Part shown: positions 22,852 to 30,298 of the stretch, one piece after another
Numbering within the stretch: the first letter of the stretch is position 1
Layout: the number at the start of each line of letters is the position of its first letter
Origin: Chloroflexota bacterium
Lineage (GTDB): Bacteria > Chloroflexota > Limnocylindria > P2-11E
Reading direction: 5' to 3'
Length of the DNA: 32,296 bases
Assembly (NCBI GenBank): GCA_005889075.1
Contig: VBDQ01000010.1
Coordinates: 1-32,296 of the forward strand
Position numbers and translations under genes: made by a program
Notes under the pieces: model-generated
Seen by the model: only the letters and a program-made list of their open reading frames with translations
Database searches by the model: none
Told to the model about the DNA's origin: nothing

Positions 22852-25350
22852 CTAGGGGGCGACGGGCTCCGGCTTGCGTTCCTCAGCCTCGGCGCGCTCG
22901 ATCCCGAGCTTGCCTTCGACTGGGTGGACCTTCACCGTGTCGCCCGCGTGGAACTTGCCCTGGAGCAGCATCTCGGCGAGCGGGTCCGCGATCTCGTTCT
23001 GGATCTGTCGCGCGAGCGGCCGCGCACCGAAGTTCGCGTCGTACCCGACGGTGGCGATGTGGTCCTTCGCCTCGTCGGTGACGACGAGCGTGATCTCCTG
23101 TGAGGCGAGCTGCTTGCGCACTCCGACGAGCTCCAGGTCGACGATCTTGCGGATCTCTTCCCTGTTGAGCGGCTGGAAGACCACGGTCGCGTCGATCCGG
23201 TTGAGGAACTCCGGTCGGAAGAAGCGCTTCATCTCCTCGGTGACGCGCTCCTTCATGCGCTCGTAGGCGGCCGCGAGGTCGGGATCGTCCCCGCCGTCGA
23301 CCTTACCGCGGAAGCCGAGCGCGGCCTCGCTCTTGAGCATCTTCTGCGCAAGGTTGCTGGTCATGATGATGATCGTGTTTCGGAAGTCGACGCTGCGGCC
23401 CTTCGCGTCCGCGAGGCGGCCCTCGTCGAAGATCTGCAAGAGCATGTTGAAGACCTCGGGGTGGGCCTTCTCGATCTCGTCGAGCAGGATCACGCAGTAG
23501 GACTTGCGCCGCACCGTCTCGGTGAGCTGCCCGCCCTCTTCGTAGCCGACGTAGCCCGGCGGCGAGCCGACCAGACGCGACACGTTGTGCCGCTCCATGT
23601 AGTCGGACATGTCGATCTTCACCATGTTCTCTTCGCTGCCGAACATGAACTCGGCGAGCACGCGCGCGAGGTGCGTCTTGCCGGTGCCCGTCGGGCCCAC
23701 GAAGAAGAACACGCCGATCGGCCGGCGCGGGTCTTTGAGGCCCGCGCGAGCGCGGCGCACGGCGCGCGCGACCATCGTGACCGCAGGCGCCTGGCCGATC
23801 ACGCGGCCGTGAAGCGCCTCTTCCATCTTGAGGAGCTTCTGCGTCTCCTCCTCGGCGAGCTTCTTGACCGGGATTCCCGTCCACATCGAGACGACCTCGG
23901 CGATGTCCTCGTCGGTCACCTCGGGGCGCTTCTGGGACTGCGCGAGGAGCCAGTCGCCCTTGGCCTGCGTGAGCTTGTCCTGCTGTTGGCGCTCCTGCTG
24001 GCGCAGCGTCGAGGCGAGCTCGTACTGCTGCGCCTCCATCGCCTGCTCTTTGTCCGTGACGATGCGGTCGAGCTCCTTCTGCGCCTCCTTGACCTCGTTC
24101 GGGACGGTCGAGTAGCGCAGGCGGACGCGGCTCGCGGCCTCGTCCATCAGGTCGATGGCTTTGTCCGGCAGGAACCGGTCGGTGATGTAGCGCGACGAGA
24201 GCTCGGCTGAGGCCTTCACGGCGTCGTCGCTGATGGAGACCTTGTGGTGGTCCTCATAGCGAGAGCGGATCCCCATGAGGATCGCGATGGTCTCTTCGAT
24301 CGAGGGCTCCTCGACCATGACCGGCTGGAACCGGCGCTCGAGTGCTGCATCGCGCTCGATGTACTTGCGGAACTCGTCGAGCGTGGTCGCGCCGATGCAC
24401 TGGAGCTCGCCGCGGGCGAGTGACGGCTTCAGGATGTTTGCTGCGTCGACCGCGCCCTCGGCCGCGCCGGCCCCGACGAGCGTGTGCAGCTCGTCGATGA
24501 AGAGGATCACATCGTGCGCGTGTCGGAGCTCCTCGATGATCTTCTTGAGGCGCTCCTCGAACTCGCCGCGGTACTTGGTGCCGGCGACGAGCGATCCGAT
24601 GTCGAGCGTGAGCACGCGCTTGCCCTGCAGCGTCTCGGGAACGTCGCCCTTGACGATGCGGTGCGCGAGCCCTTCGGCGATCGCCGTCTTGCCGACGCCA
24701 GGCTCGCCGATGAGCGCGGGGTTGTTCTTGGTCCGCCGGCTCAGGATCTGGATGACGCGCTCGATCTCCTTCTCGCGCCCGATCACGGGATCGAGCTGTT
24801 GCGCCTTCGCCATCGCGGTGAGGTTCACGCCAAGCTGATCGAGCGTCGGTGTCTTCGACTGACCGCCCTTGCCAGCCGGCGCTGCCTCGCCCGCCGCCTG
24901 CGGGTGCTGCTGCCCGAGCGTCGCGATGACTTGATGGCGGACCTTCTCGAGCGACACGCCGAGCGACTCGAGGACTCCGGAAGCGATGCCCTCGCCCTCG
25001 CGAACGAGGCCGAGGAGCAGGTGCTCGGTGCCGACGTGGCTGTGGCCGAGCTTTCGCGCTTCGTCGATTGCGAGCTCGATGACCTTCTTCGTGCGCGGCG
25101 ACAGCGTGATCTCGCTGGGGGACGTCGTCGAATCGCCCCGGCCGATGATGAACTCGACGGCGGTGCGGACCTTCGAGAGCTCGACCCCGAGCGAGTCAAG
25201 GACGCGAGCGGCCACTCCCTCGCCCTCGCGCACGAGGCCCAGCAGGAGGTGCTCCGTCCCTATGTAGTTGTGGTTGAAACGGATGGCCTCGTCCTGGGCA
25301 AGCGCGAGGACGCGCTTAGCGCGGTCGTTGAAGCGGTCAAACGGTCCCAT
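22852..25350 (-). CDS. clpC: ATP-dependent Clp protease ATP-binding subunit ClpC
   Basis: 832 aa AAA+ unfoldase feeding ClpP. Two Clp N repeats (1-145, each with [15 protein letters not shown]), AAA-1 with Walker A GEPGVGKT and Walker [14 protein letters not shown], a UVR/middle coiled-coil domain ([20 protein letters not shown]), AAA-2 with Walker A GPTGTGKT and arginine-finger region [10 protein letters not shown], and the C-terminal D2-small domain. The middle domain and duplicated N domain identify ClpC rather than ClpA or ClpB. Start ATG 25350. A TATAAT box lies about 50 nt upstream. No CtsR or McsAB gene is adjacent, unlike Firmicutes. Confidence 0.97.
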   Translation of the reverse strand: MGPFDRFNDRAKRVLALAQDEAIRFNHNYIGTEHLLLGLVREGEGVAARVLDSLGVELSKVRTAVEFIIGRGDSTTSPSEITLSPRTKKVIELAIDEARKLGHSHVGTEHLLLGLVREGEGIASGVLESLGVSLEKVRHQVIATLGQQHPQAAGEAAPAGKGGQSKTPTLDQLGVNLTAMAKAQQLDPVIGREKEIERVIQILSRRTKNNPALIGEPGVGKTAIAEGLAHRIVKGDVPETLQGKRVLTLDIGSLVAGTKYRGEFEERLKKIIEELRHAHDVILFIDELHTLVGAGAAEGAVDAANILKPSLARGELQCIGATTLDEFRKYIERDAALERRFQPVMVEEPSIEETIAILMGIRSRYEDHHKVSISDDAVKASAELSSRYITDRFLPDKAIDLMDEAASRVRLRYSTVPNEVKEAQKELDRIVTDKEQAMEAQQYELASTLRQQERQQQDKLTQAKGDWLLAQSQKRPEVTDEDIAEVVSMWTGIPVKKLAEEETQKLLKMEEALHGRVIGQAPAVTMVARAVRRARAGLKDPRRPIGVFFFVGPTGTGKTHLARVLAEFMFGSEENMVKIDMSDYMERHNVSRLVGSPPGYVGYEEGGQLTETVRRKSYCVILLDEIEKAHPEVFNMLLQIFDEGRLADAKGRSVDFRNTIIIMTSNLAQKMLKSEAALGFRGKVDGGDDPDLAAAYERMKERVTEEMKRFFRPEFLNRIDATVVFQPLNREEIRKIVDLELVGVRKQLASQEITLVVTDEAKDHIATVGYDANFGARPLARQIQNEIADPLAEMLLQGKFHAGDTVKVHPVEGKLGIERAEAEERKPEPVAP

Positions 25351-25398
25351 TTGTCGCGTCTTCTAAGGGTATAGCGACCCGGGCATCATCTTGTCCCG

Positions 25399-25404
25399 AT
25401 TATA
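25399..25404 (-). promoter_or_regulatory. -10 box of clpC, overlapping the S1-gene stop
   Basis: A perfect TATAAT reads on the minus strand and includes the TAA stop of the upstream S1 gene (25402-25400). The implied leader is about 42 nt. The region 16-18 nt upstream (GCGGTC/CGGTCA) is only weakly -35-like, so another sigma factor or an activator may be needed. Confidence 0.45.
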
Positions 25405-26593
25405 TGGACGCATTGCTATCTGACCGCGTTTCGTACACGACATTTCCTGAGGCTTGACGCATCGAAAGCGACAGTCGTCGCCGCTCAGGATCGATCGCCA
25501 CCACACGGACACGCACGAGATCACCCGCGCGAACCAGCTCGTTCGGGCTGCCCACATGATGGGGAGCAATCTCGCTGACGTGGATCAATCCCTCGATGCC
25601 GACTGGCACGCTCGCGAAGGCTCCGTACGGCATGACCCGGGTCACGGTTGCGTCGACCTCGTCACCGGGCCGGAGCTCGCGCGTCGCCCTAGCCCAGGGG
25701 TCCTCCTCGAGGCGCTTGACCGACAGCGAGATCCGGCCTCGCTCGCGGTCCACCCCCGTCACGACGACGCGGATCGGATCACCGGCTCTGTACAGCGACG
25801 TGGGCTCGACACCTTTCTGCCAAGTGATCTCGGAGCGGTGTACGAGCCCGTCGGCGGCACCGATATCGACGAACAGACCGAACGTCGTCACGCTCGACAC
25901 TCGCCCATCGACCATCTCTCCTTCCGTGAGGATGTGGGTCGCGGCCGCCTTCCGGCGGCGCCGGTCCGCTTGCGCCGCGGCCTTCTCGGACAGGATCAAC
26001 CGATCGCGACGGGGATCGGCCTCGATCACCTTTAGCGGCAAGGGCTTGCCGACGTAACCCCGCAGCGCGTCGGGTATGCCACCTTGCTCGTTCGTCGCGC
26101 CGAGCGGCCCGAGCGAAGAGAGCTGCGACAACGGCACGAAGCCGCGCAAGCCGACATCTACGACGAGCCCGCCGCGGTTCGCTTCGACCACGTTGGCGTC
26201 GATCACCTCGCCGCTCTTCGCGAGGGCGCTCATCCGCATCCACTGACGGCGGTTGCGCGCCCGGCGGAGGGAGAGCACCGCCCGTCCGTCGGGCCCTTCG
26301 GGCTGGACGACGGCAGCCATGACGCGCATGCCCGGCTCGACGTCGACCCCCTCGGCGCCTGCCTCCCGTGCGGACAGGACGCCCGCAGAGCGCCCTTCGA
26401 GATCGACCAGGACTTCGTCGCCGGCGATCGAAGCGATGACCCCCTCCACGAACTCCCCCGCATGAAGGGGACGCAGCATCCGCTCGTCAGCCTCGGCACC
26501 CGCGAGGAGCTCCTCCATCGTCTCCGCTTCACGGTCCGAGACCTCTCCGGCCGAAGGGGCCCCCGGCACCCCCACGCCGGGATCGATGGCCAT
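25400..26593 (-). CDS. Four-repeat S1 RNA-binding protein (RpsA-like)
   Basis: 397 aa. Four S1 OB-fold repeats beginning near EGVIASIAGDEVLVDL, DANVVEANRGGLVVDVGLRG, DGRVSSVTTFGLFVDIG and DATVTRVMPYGAFASVPVG; the last two keep the best FGxFVxxG and GLIHVSEI patterns. The N-terminal 40 residues are acidic. The architecture equals the four-domain ribosomal protein S1 of Gram-positive bacteria, which aids translation initiation on weakly structured or SD-poor mRNA. ATG 26593 has no clear Shine-Dalgarno. It is divergent from the regulator gene and directly upstream of clpC. Confidence 0.88.
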   Translation of the reverse strand: MAIDPGVGVPGAPSAGEVSDREAETMEELLAGAEADERMLRPLHAGEFVEGVIASIAGDEVLVDLEGRSAGVLSAREAGAEGVDVEPGMRVMAAVVQPEGPDGRAVLSLRRARNRRQWMRMSALAKSGEVIDANVVEANRGGLVVDVGLRGFVPLSQLSSLGPLGATNEQGGIPDALRGYVGKPLPLKVIEADPRRDRLILSEKAAAQADRRRRKAAATHILTEGEMVDGRVSSVTTFGLFVDIGAADGLVHRSEITWQKGVEPTSLYRAGDPIRVVVTGVDRERGRISLSVKRLEEDPWARATRELRPGDEVDATVTRVMPYGAFASVPVGIEGLIHVSEIAPHHVGSPNELVRAGDLVRVRVVAIDPERRRLSLSMRQASGNVVYETRSDSNASI

Positions 26594-26626
26594 GGGCGAG
26601 CAAACGGGCAAACAACGTGCCACCAA

Positions 26627-26646
26627 TTGGGGACTTCGTCCCCCAA
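26627..26646. promoter_or_regulatory. GGGGAC/GTCCCC hairpin in the divergent S1-regulator gap
   Basis: TTGGGGAC (26627-26634), triloop TTC, then GTCCCC plus CAA with one bulged C. It lies 34 nt upstream of the S1 start in the presumed 5' leader. No U-tract adjoins it. It might be an autoregulatory leader structure, as known for r-protein genes, or simply spacing structure. Confidence 0.35.
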
Positions 26647-26719
26647 GCCCCTGGGCAACTGGGTGGAGTAGTCCCCGGCCGGTAGACTCCGTCAAACGCG
26701 GGGCGAGGGAGGGGGAACC

Positions 26720-28642
26720 GTCAACTCGACGGCGCGCTGGCCCGAGCGGCTCTCCCACATCGCTGCTCTTCTCCGCGCGGAAGGAGCGGCTGTACTCAGT
26801 CTCTCCGGCGATGCTCTCGCGACGATCTTCGCGCACCAGATCTCCGCTGAGACCGACTGGCGCGCCATCTTCGATGCGGATGCCGTGGTCCGCGCGTTGG
26901 GCGGCACGACCACCGGGACACCGGTCGCCGCGGGGAGGTGGGACGACCAGGCCGCATTCGCTCTCCTGACGCGCATCGCACTCCCCGAAGGCGAGGCGCT
27001 GCTCTGCGCGCTTCGACACGGTGTGCCGTTCGACACTGTCGAGCTCGCGACCGCCGATGCCGCCGCCGAGCTGCTGGGACTATCCGTCGCGGACGGCCGC
27101 GCGCTTTCGGATGCGCAGCGAGAAACCGCGCGCCATGCCGACCGCACCGCGCTGCTCAGATATCTACTCACGGGACTGCACGAGACGCGAGACGCATCGG
27201 CGCTTCTCGCGCGAGCCGCGGAGGCGATCGCGAGCAGCATCGGCGCCGGCGGAACGTCGATCATGGTCGTCGAGGGGAACGAGCTTCGGGTCCGCGCGTC
27301 GGTCGGCCTCGAGGTCCCGCTGGGACACGGTCAACGCGTCGATGAAGGGATCGCCGGGTGGGTCGCGAGCCGCGGCGAATCCGTGGTCCTGCACGGTCCC
27401 GTGAATGAGGCGCGTTTCCGCGGAAGCGATCCGGACGCTGGCGAAGCAGTCGTTATGCCGCTCCGCGCCGGCGACGAAGTGATCGGGGTGCTCAACGTGA
27501 AACGTCCGACCGGCGCGCCTTTCGACGAGAAGCTGGACGTCCTCGAGGCCGTCGCCGGCGACGTCGCGCGCGCGCTCTCCGCGATCATGCGGATCGACAC
27601 CCTCGAACGTGAGCGGCGGGATTCCGCGGCGCTCGAGGCAATCGTTCGCTACGCGGCAACCAACGACGCGGATGCCGCCGCGCGATCGGCCGCCAACGCA
27701 TTCGGTCATCACGCGGTGGCCGTTCGCGGCCGCGACGGCAGGCTGATCGGCCTGCACGCCGAAGATAAGGAGTGCCGCGACGCCGCCCTGGATGCAAGCG
27801 CCAAGGTCCAACCGGTGGAAGGCGCGAGCGTCCGGGTGGGGATCGCCCGCCACGGGAGCGTCTACGCCCCCGAAGAGACGCCGCTCGCCGAACGAACCGC
27901 TGACGCGCTGGGAATCCTCGGCCGCGCTGAGCCCGCGGCAGCGCCGGCGCGGGCCGGCATCCGAGTGCTCGCGGTCGAGGACCACCCCGTCATGCGACTC
28001 GGTGTCCGAGCGCTGCTCGAGCGGGAGGGGATCGTCATCGCGGGAATCACGGCGACCTGCGCCGAAGCGATCGACTTCGTGCGCGAGGGCGCGCCAGACG
28101 TCGTGCTCCTGGATCTGGGTCTTCCGGACGCGATGGGTACGGACGCCGTCGAGCGCATCCGCGAGGTCAACGCTGCCGTACCGATCATCGCCTTCACCGT
28201 TGAGCAGACCCCCGAGGTCGTCCGGTCGGTCCTCCGTGCCGGCGCAAACGGGTACGTCTCCAAGGACGCTCCGTCCGGTCAGGTAATCGCGGCGCTCCGA
28301 GCGGCAGCCGAAGGTCTCACCGCCCTGGGCGCTGCCGAGGCCCGTGCGTTGACTCGCGCGGTCGAGGTGCGCCCGCCTGTCGAGGCGGTCGAGGAGCCCG
28401 AGGCGGAGCCCGACGGTGACGAACCCGGCGCCCCGGTGCCGGTTCGGGAGCCGCTGACGCCCCGCGAGCTCGAGCTCCTTCGCTACCTGGCGGAGGGCTA
28501 CACCAACAAGGAGATCGCGCGCGCGATGGTTCTTGCCGAGGACACCGTGAAAAAGGGGGTCCAGACGCTCATCGCGAAGCTCGGGGCGACCGACCGGACC
28601 CATGCGGTGGTGCTGGCGTTACGGCGCCACCTTATCGAATAG
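26720..28642 (+). CDS. GAF-containing response regulator with REC and LuxR-type HTH
   Basis: About 640 aa from GTC 26720. An N-terminal unassigned GAF-like stretch is followed by a clear GAF domain (about 27170-27600: GTSIMVVEGNELRVRASVGL, GIAGWVASRGESVVL, VMPLRAGDEVIGVLNVKR), a degenerate segment, a receiver domain (27955-28320) with the acidic pair ED, phospho-acceptor Asp in VVLLDLGLPD, switch Thr in IIAFT and Lys in YVSKD, then a GerE/LuxR HTH (28450-28640: LTPRELELLRYLAEGYTNKEIA). REC after GAF in one chain is unusual. The first canonical start is GTG 26885, but coding sequence continues upstream to a Shine-Dalgarno GGGAGGGGG (26707-26715) followed 4 nt later by GTC 26720. No histidine kinase is adjacent. 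Confidence 0.82.
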   Translation, partial: VNSTARWPERLSHIAALLRAEGAAVLSLSGDALATIFAHQISAETDWRAIFDADAVVRALGGTTTGTPVAAGRWDDQAAFALLTRIALPEGEALLCALRHGVPFDTVELATADAAAELLGLSVADGRALSDAQRETARHADRTALLRYLLTGLHETRDASALLARAAEAIASSIGAGGTSIMVVEGNELRVRASVGLEVPLGHGQRVDEGIAGWVASRGESVVLHGPVNEARFRGSDPDAGEAVVMPLRAGDEVIGVLNVKRPTGAPFDEKLDVLEAVAGDVARALSAIMRIDTLERERRDSAALEAIVRYAATNDADAAARSAANAFGHHAVAVRGRDGRLIGLHAEDKECRDAALDASAKVQPVEGASVRVGIARHGSVYAPEETPLAERTADALGILGRAEPAAAPARAGIRVLAVEDHPVMRLGVRALLEREGIVIAGITATCAEAIDFVREGAPDVVLLDLGLPDAMGTDAVERIREVNAAVPIIAFTVEQTPEVVRSVLRAGANGYVSKDAPSGQVIAALRAAAEGLTALGAAEARALTRAVEVRPPVEAVEEPEAEPDGDEPGAPVPVREPLTPRELELLRYLAEGYTNKEIARAMVLAEDTVKKGVQTLIAKLGATDRTHAVVLALRRHLIE

Positions 28643-28660
28643 CCCTAGTCCTTTCGGTAC

Positions 28661-28837
28661 CCGGTCGGACCGGCACGGTGAGGCTTTTTCGGCGTTCTCG
28701 AAGTAGGCGTCACTCTTGGGCCTGGCGGAGGGGCTGCCGGTCCGATCAGGTACCGGCCTTTGGGTGGAGCGCCTGCAAGCCCGTCGGACGCAGAAATGGG
28801 CAAGCGCCGAGTGGGTATCGCAAATGGACCTGATCGG
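28661..28837 (+). ncRNA. Candidate structured leader RNA with pseudoknot and alternative helices
   Basis: Within the 300-bp gap before the sigma gene, hairpin GCCGGT (28736-28741)/ACCGGC (28752-28757) exposes a 10-nt loop CCGATCAGGT that is perfectly complementary to ACCTGATCGG at 28828-28837, a pseudoknot-like arrangement. The same strand of the hairpin (GCCGGTCCGA, 28736-28745) is also perfectly complementary to TCGGACCGGC at 28665-28674, a competing helix. Mutually exclusive 10-bp pairings are typical of regulatory leaders. No known riboswitch consensus fits. The rest of the gap (28838-28942) shows nothing further except the sigma-gene Shine-Dalgarno. Confidence 0.4.
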
Positions 28838-28942
28838 GGATTAACCGTGCGGTCCACCAAGGGCACAGTTCGCCCGCCGTTGCGCGACGAGGGGCAACGC
28901 CCGGAGACGGGGCTCGGCCGTGCGACGGGGCGGAGGGGGACC

Positions 28943-29611
28943 TTGGCGGACGCGGCTCTGGTTTGGGCACGGTTGCGCGACGGCGACGCAGCGACGCGCT
29001 GCGCCGTGATCGAGCAGTACGTCCCGCTCGCCTCACGCATCGCCCACGGCATGAACGTGCCGGTCGGCGCGGTCGCCAGCGCCGACGACCTCGAGTCCGC
29101 CGCTGTTATCGGCCTCATCGACGCGGTCGACCGTTTCGATCCGCAGCGCGGCGTCCCCTTCGAGGGCTACGCCAGTCTGCGCATCCGCGGTGCGGTGCTC
29201 GATGAGGTCCGCCGCGTGGACGAGCTTGGCCGTGCCGATCGTCGTCGCCAGCGCGAGGCGCAGGCGCAGGGGGAGGAGGGCCACTATCTCGGGACCGTAT
29301 CGCTCGACGAGCTGCTCGAGAACGGTTACCGAGGTGGCCCCGAACAGGACGAGCTCGCGGAGCGCTACGACGCGGAGGATCTCCGCATGCGTGTGCGCTC
29401 CGCGATCGCCTGTCTACCGGCCCGGCAACGAGAGGTGGTCGAGCGCTACTACGACCAATCGCTGACCCTGCGCGAGACCGGCCAGCGCATGGGCATCAGC
29501 GAGGCGCGCGCATGCCAGCTCCACGGTCGTGCGATCGAGAACCTGCGCCATCAGCTATCACCCGTGATCCGTGGGGCGTTCTTGGCGCCGCATATCCCCG
29601 CAGCGGCATAA
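28943..29611 (+). CDS. Sigma-28 family RNA polymerase sigma factor (FliA/WhiG type)
   Basis: 222 aa. Region 2 runs from VWARLRDGDAATRCAVI through the core-binding DLESAAVIGLIDAVDRFD and the DNA-contacting VPFEGYASLRIRGAVLDEVR; region 3 follows, and region 4 carries LPARQREVVERYYDQSLTLRETGQRMGISEARACQLHGRA-type HTH (key residues RETGQRMGIS). TTG 28943 is chosen because Shine-Dalgarno GGAGGGGG lies 3-4 nt upstream and family proteins begin just before the VWARL segment; earlier in-frame starts (28760, 28796) would add a tail overlapping the structured leader. There are no flagellar genes here, so it may govern development or stress. Confidence 0.9.
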   Translation: MADAALVWARLRDGDAATRCAVIEQYVPLASRIAHGMNVPVGAVASADDLESAAVIGLIDAVDRFDPQRGVPFEGYASLRIRGAVLDEVRRVDELGRADRRRQREAQAQGEEGHYLGTVSLDELLENGYRGGPEQDELAERYDAEDLRMRVRSAIACLPARQREVVERYYDQSLTLRETGQRMGISEARACQLHGRAIENLRHQLSPVIRGAFLAPHIPAAA

Positions 29612-29635
29612 CCAGACTCGCGGGGTCGCCCTTTC

Positions 29636-30055
29636 TCAGCTCGCGAGGGCAAGCTCCTGCTGCATAGGTAGGAACGAGCCAGCGCGAAGATCGAGCCGAC
29701 CGACATCGGCGAGCCATACCGCCAACCCGAGTGGACGGAGGAGCGGTCCAACCGCGTCCATCCGCGTGCGACCGGCGCGAAGCAGCGCCGCAAGGTCATC
29801 GAACAGCGGATGGATGACCGTCTCGAACGAGACGACGCCCGCGTCCGCGCGTGGAGGCGCGGCTGCAAATGCGCCGAGACGGTCGTACTTCCAACGCACG
29901 TAGCCGGAGCGATCTTCGCGGTGCGCGATGCGAAGACGTCGCGCGTGCGGTAACCCGACGAGCCGTCCGTCGCCCAGCAGCGATCCGAGCATCACCTGGA
30001 ACTGCACCGGGTCTGGCGGCAGGCGACGGAGCGCGACCGCGGGCGGCTCGACCAC
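29636..30055 (-). CDS. Truncated, probably inactive LAGLIDADG homing-endonuclease-like protein
   Basis: 139 aa from GTG 30055. First LAGLIDADG helix VMLGSLLGDG at 21-30 with catalytic Asp29; the family pattern continues (RWKYDRLG, VVSFETVIHPLFDDL). The second helix LAVWLADVG (111-119) has Val118 where the catalytic Asp belongs (usual LAxWxxDDG). Only 20 residues follow it, whereas functional two-motif enzymes have roughly another 70-100. It is free-standing rather than in an intron or intein, and sits directly downstream of the 5S terminator, convergent with the sigma gene (24 bp between). Likely a degenerate or repurposed DNA-binding relic. Confidence 0.7.
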   Translation of the reverse strand: MVEPPAVALRRLPPDPVQFQVMLGSLLGDGRLVGLPHARRLRIAHREDRSGYVRWKYDRLGAFAAAPPRADAGVVSFETVIHPLFDDLAALLRAGRTRMDAVGPLLRPLGLAVWLADVGRLDLRAGSFLPMQQELALAS

Positions 30056-30090
30056 ACGAATGAGTGCGGCTGCCGCTTGCGTGAGAAATG

Positions 30091-30126
30091 AAAACGACCC
30101 GAGCGCTTGCGCGCCGAGTCGTTTTT
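30091..30126 (-). terminator. Rho-independent terminator of 5S rRNA (bidirectional)
   Basis: AAAACGAC...GTCGTTTT arms with inner GCGC/GCGC and a GCAA tetraloop form about 15 bp with one wobble and one bulge. A U-run follows in the minus direction (the arm itself ends TTTT), and GTTTTT ends the plus strand, so it can stop transcription both ways. It begins 6 nt past the 5S 3' end. Confidence 0.85.
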
Positions 30127-30131
30127 ATCCC

Positions 30132-30241
30132 GGCCCTGACCTATTTTCCCGGGGACCGACGTCCCGAGTATCTTCGGCGCTGGCGGGCTTAACTGCTGTG
30201 TTCGGGATGGGAACAGGTGTGACCCCGCCGCTCCAAGGACC
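30132..30241 (-). rRNA. rrf: 5S ribosomal RNA
   Basis: About 110 nt on the minus strand. Conserved 5S blocks are clear: CACACCTGTTCCCATCCCGA, ACACAGCAGTTAAGCCCG, GCCGAAGATACT, and the 3' GGGAAAATAGGTC. The 5' GGTCCTTGG pairs with the 3' CAGGGCC to form helix I, which fixes the ends to within a few nucleotides. It is separated from the 23S gene by about 1.9 kb. Confidence 0.93.
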
Positions 30242-30250
30242 GAGGACTCG

Positions 30251-30279
30251 ATTTTAGCGGGCCGGCGCCATGCCGGCAA
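30251..30279 (-). promoter_or_regulatory. Dedicated promoter of the 5S rRNA gene
   Basis: On the minus strand TTGCCG (30279-30274), a 17-nt spacer, and TAAAAT (30256-30251). The predicted start, about 7 nt after the -10 box, falls at the 5S 5' end. A sigma-70-type promoter exactly placed supports independent 5S transcription. Confidence 0.6.
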
Positions 30280-30298
30280 TCCGGTGGGAACCGGAGCG

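Noticed and set aside
27164-28603. Minus-strand open frame (479 aa) antisense to the response regulator
   Set aside because: Shadow frame; sense strand encodes intact GAF, REC and HTH domains.
28661-28690. Rho-independent terminator after the response regulator
   Set aside because: The CCGGT/ACCGG hairpin is only 5 bp with a 3-nt loop, and the T-run starts 11 nt later.
28742-28837. c-di-GMP (GEMM-I) or c-di-AMP (ydaO) riboswitch
   Set aside because: Fragments such as GGACGCA and GGGCAA are present but in the wrong order and without the conserved helices.
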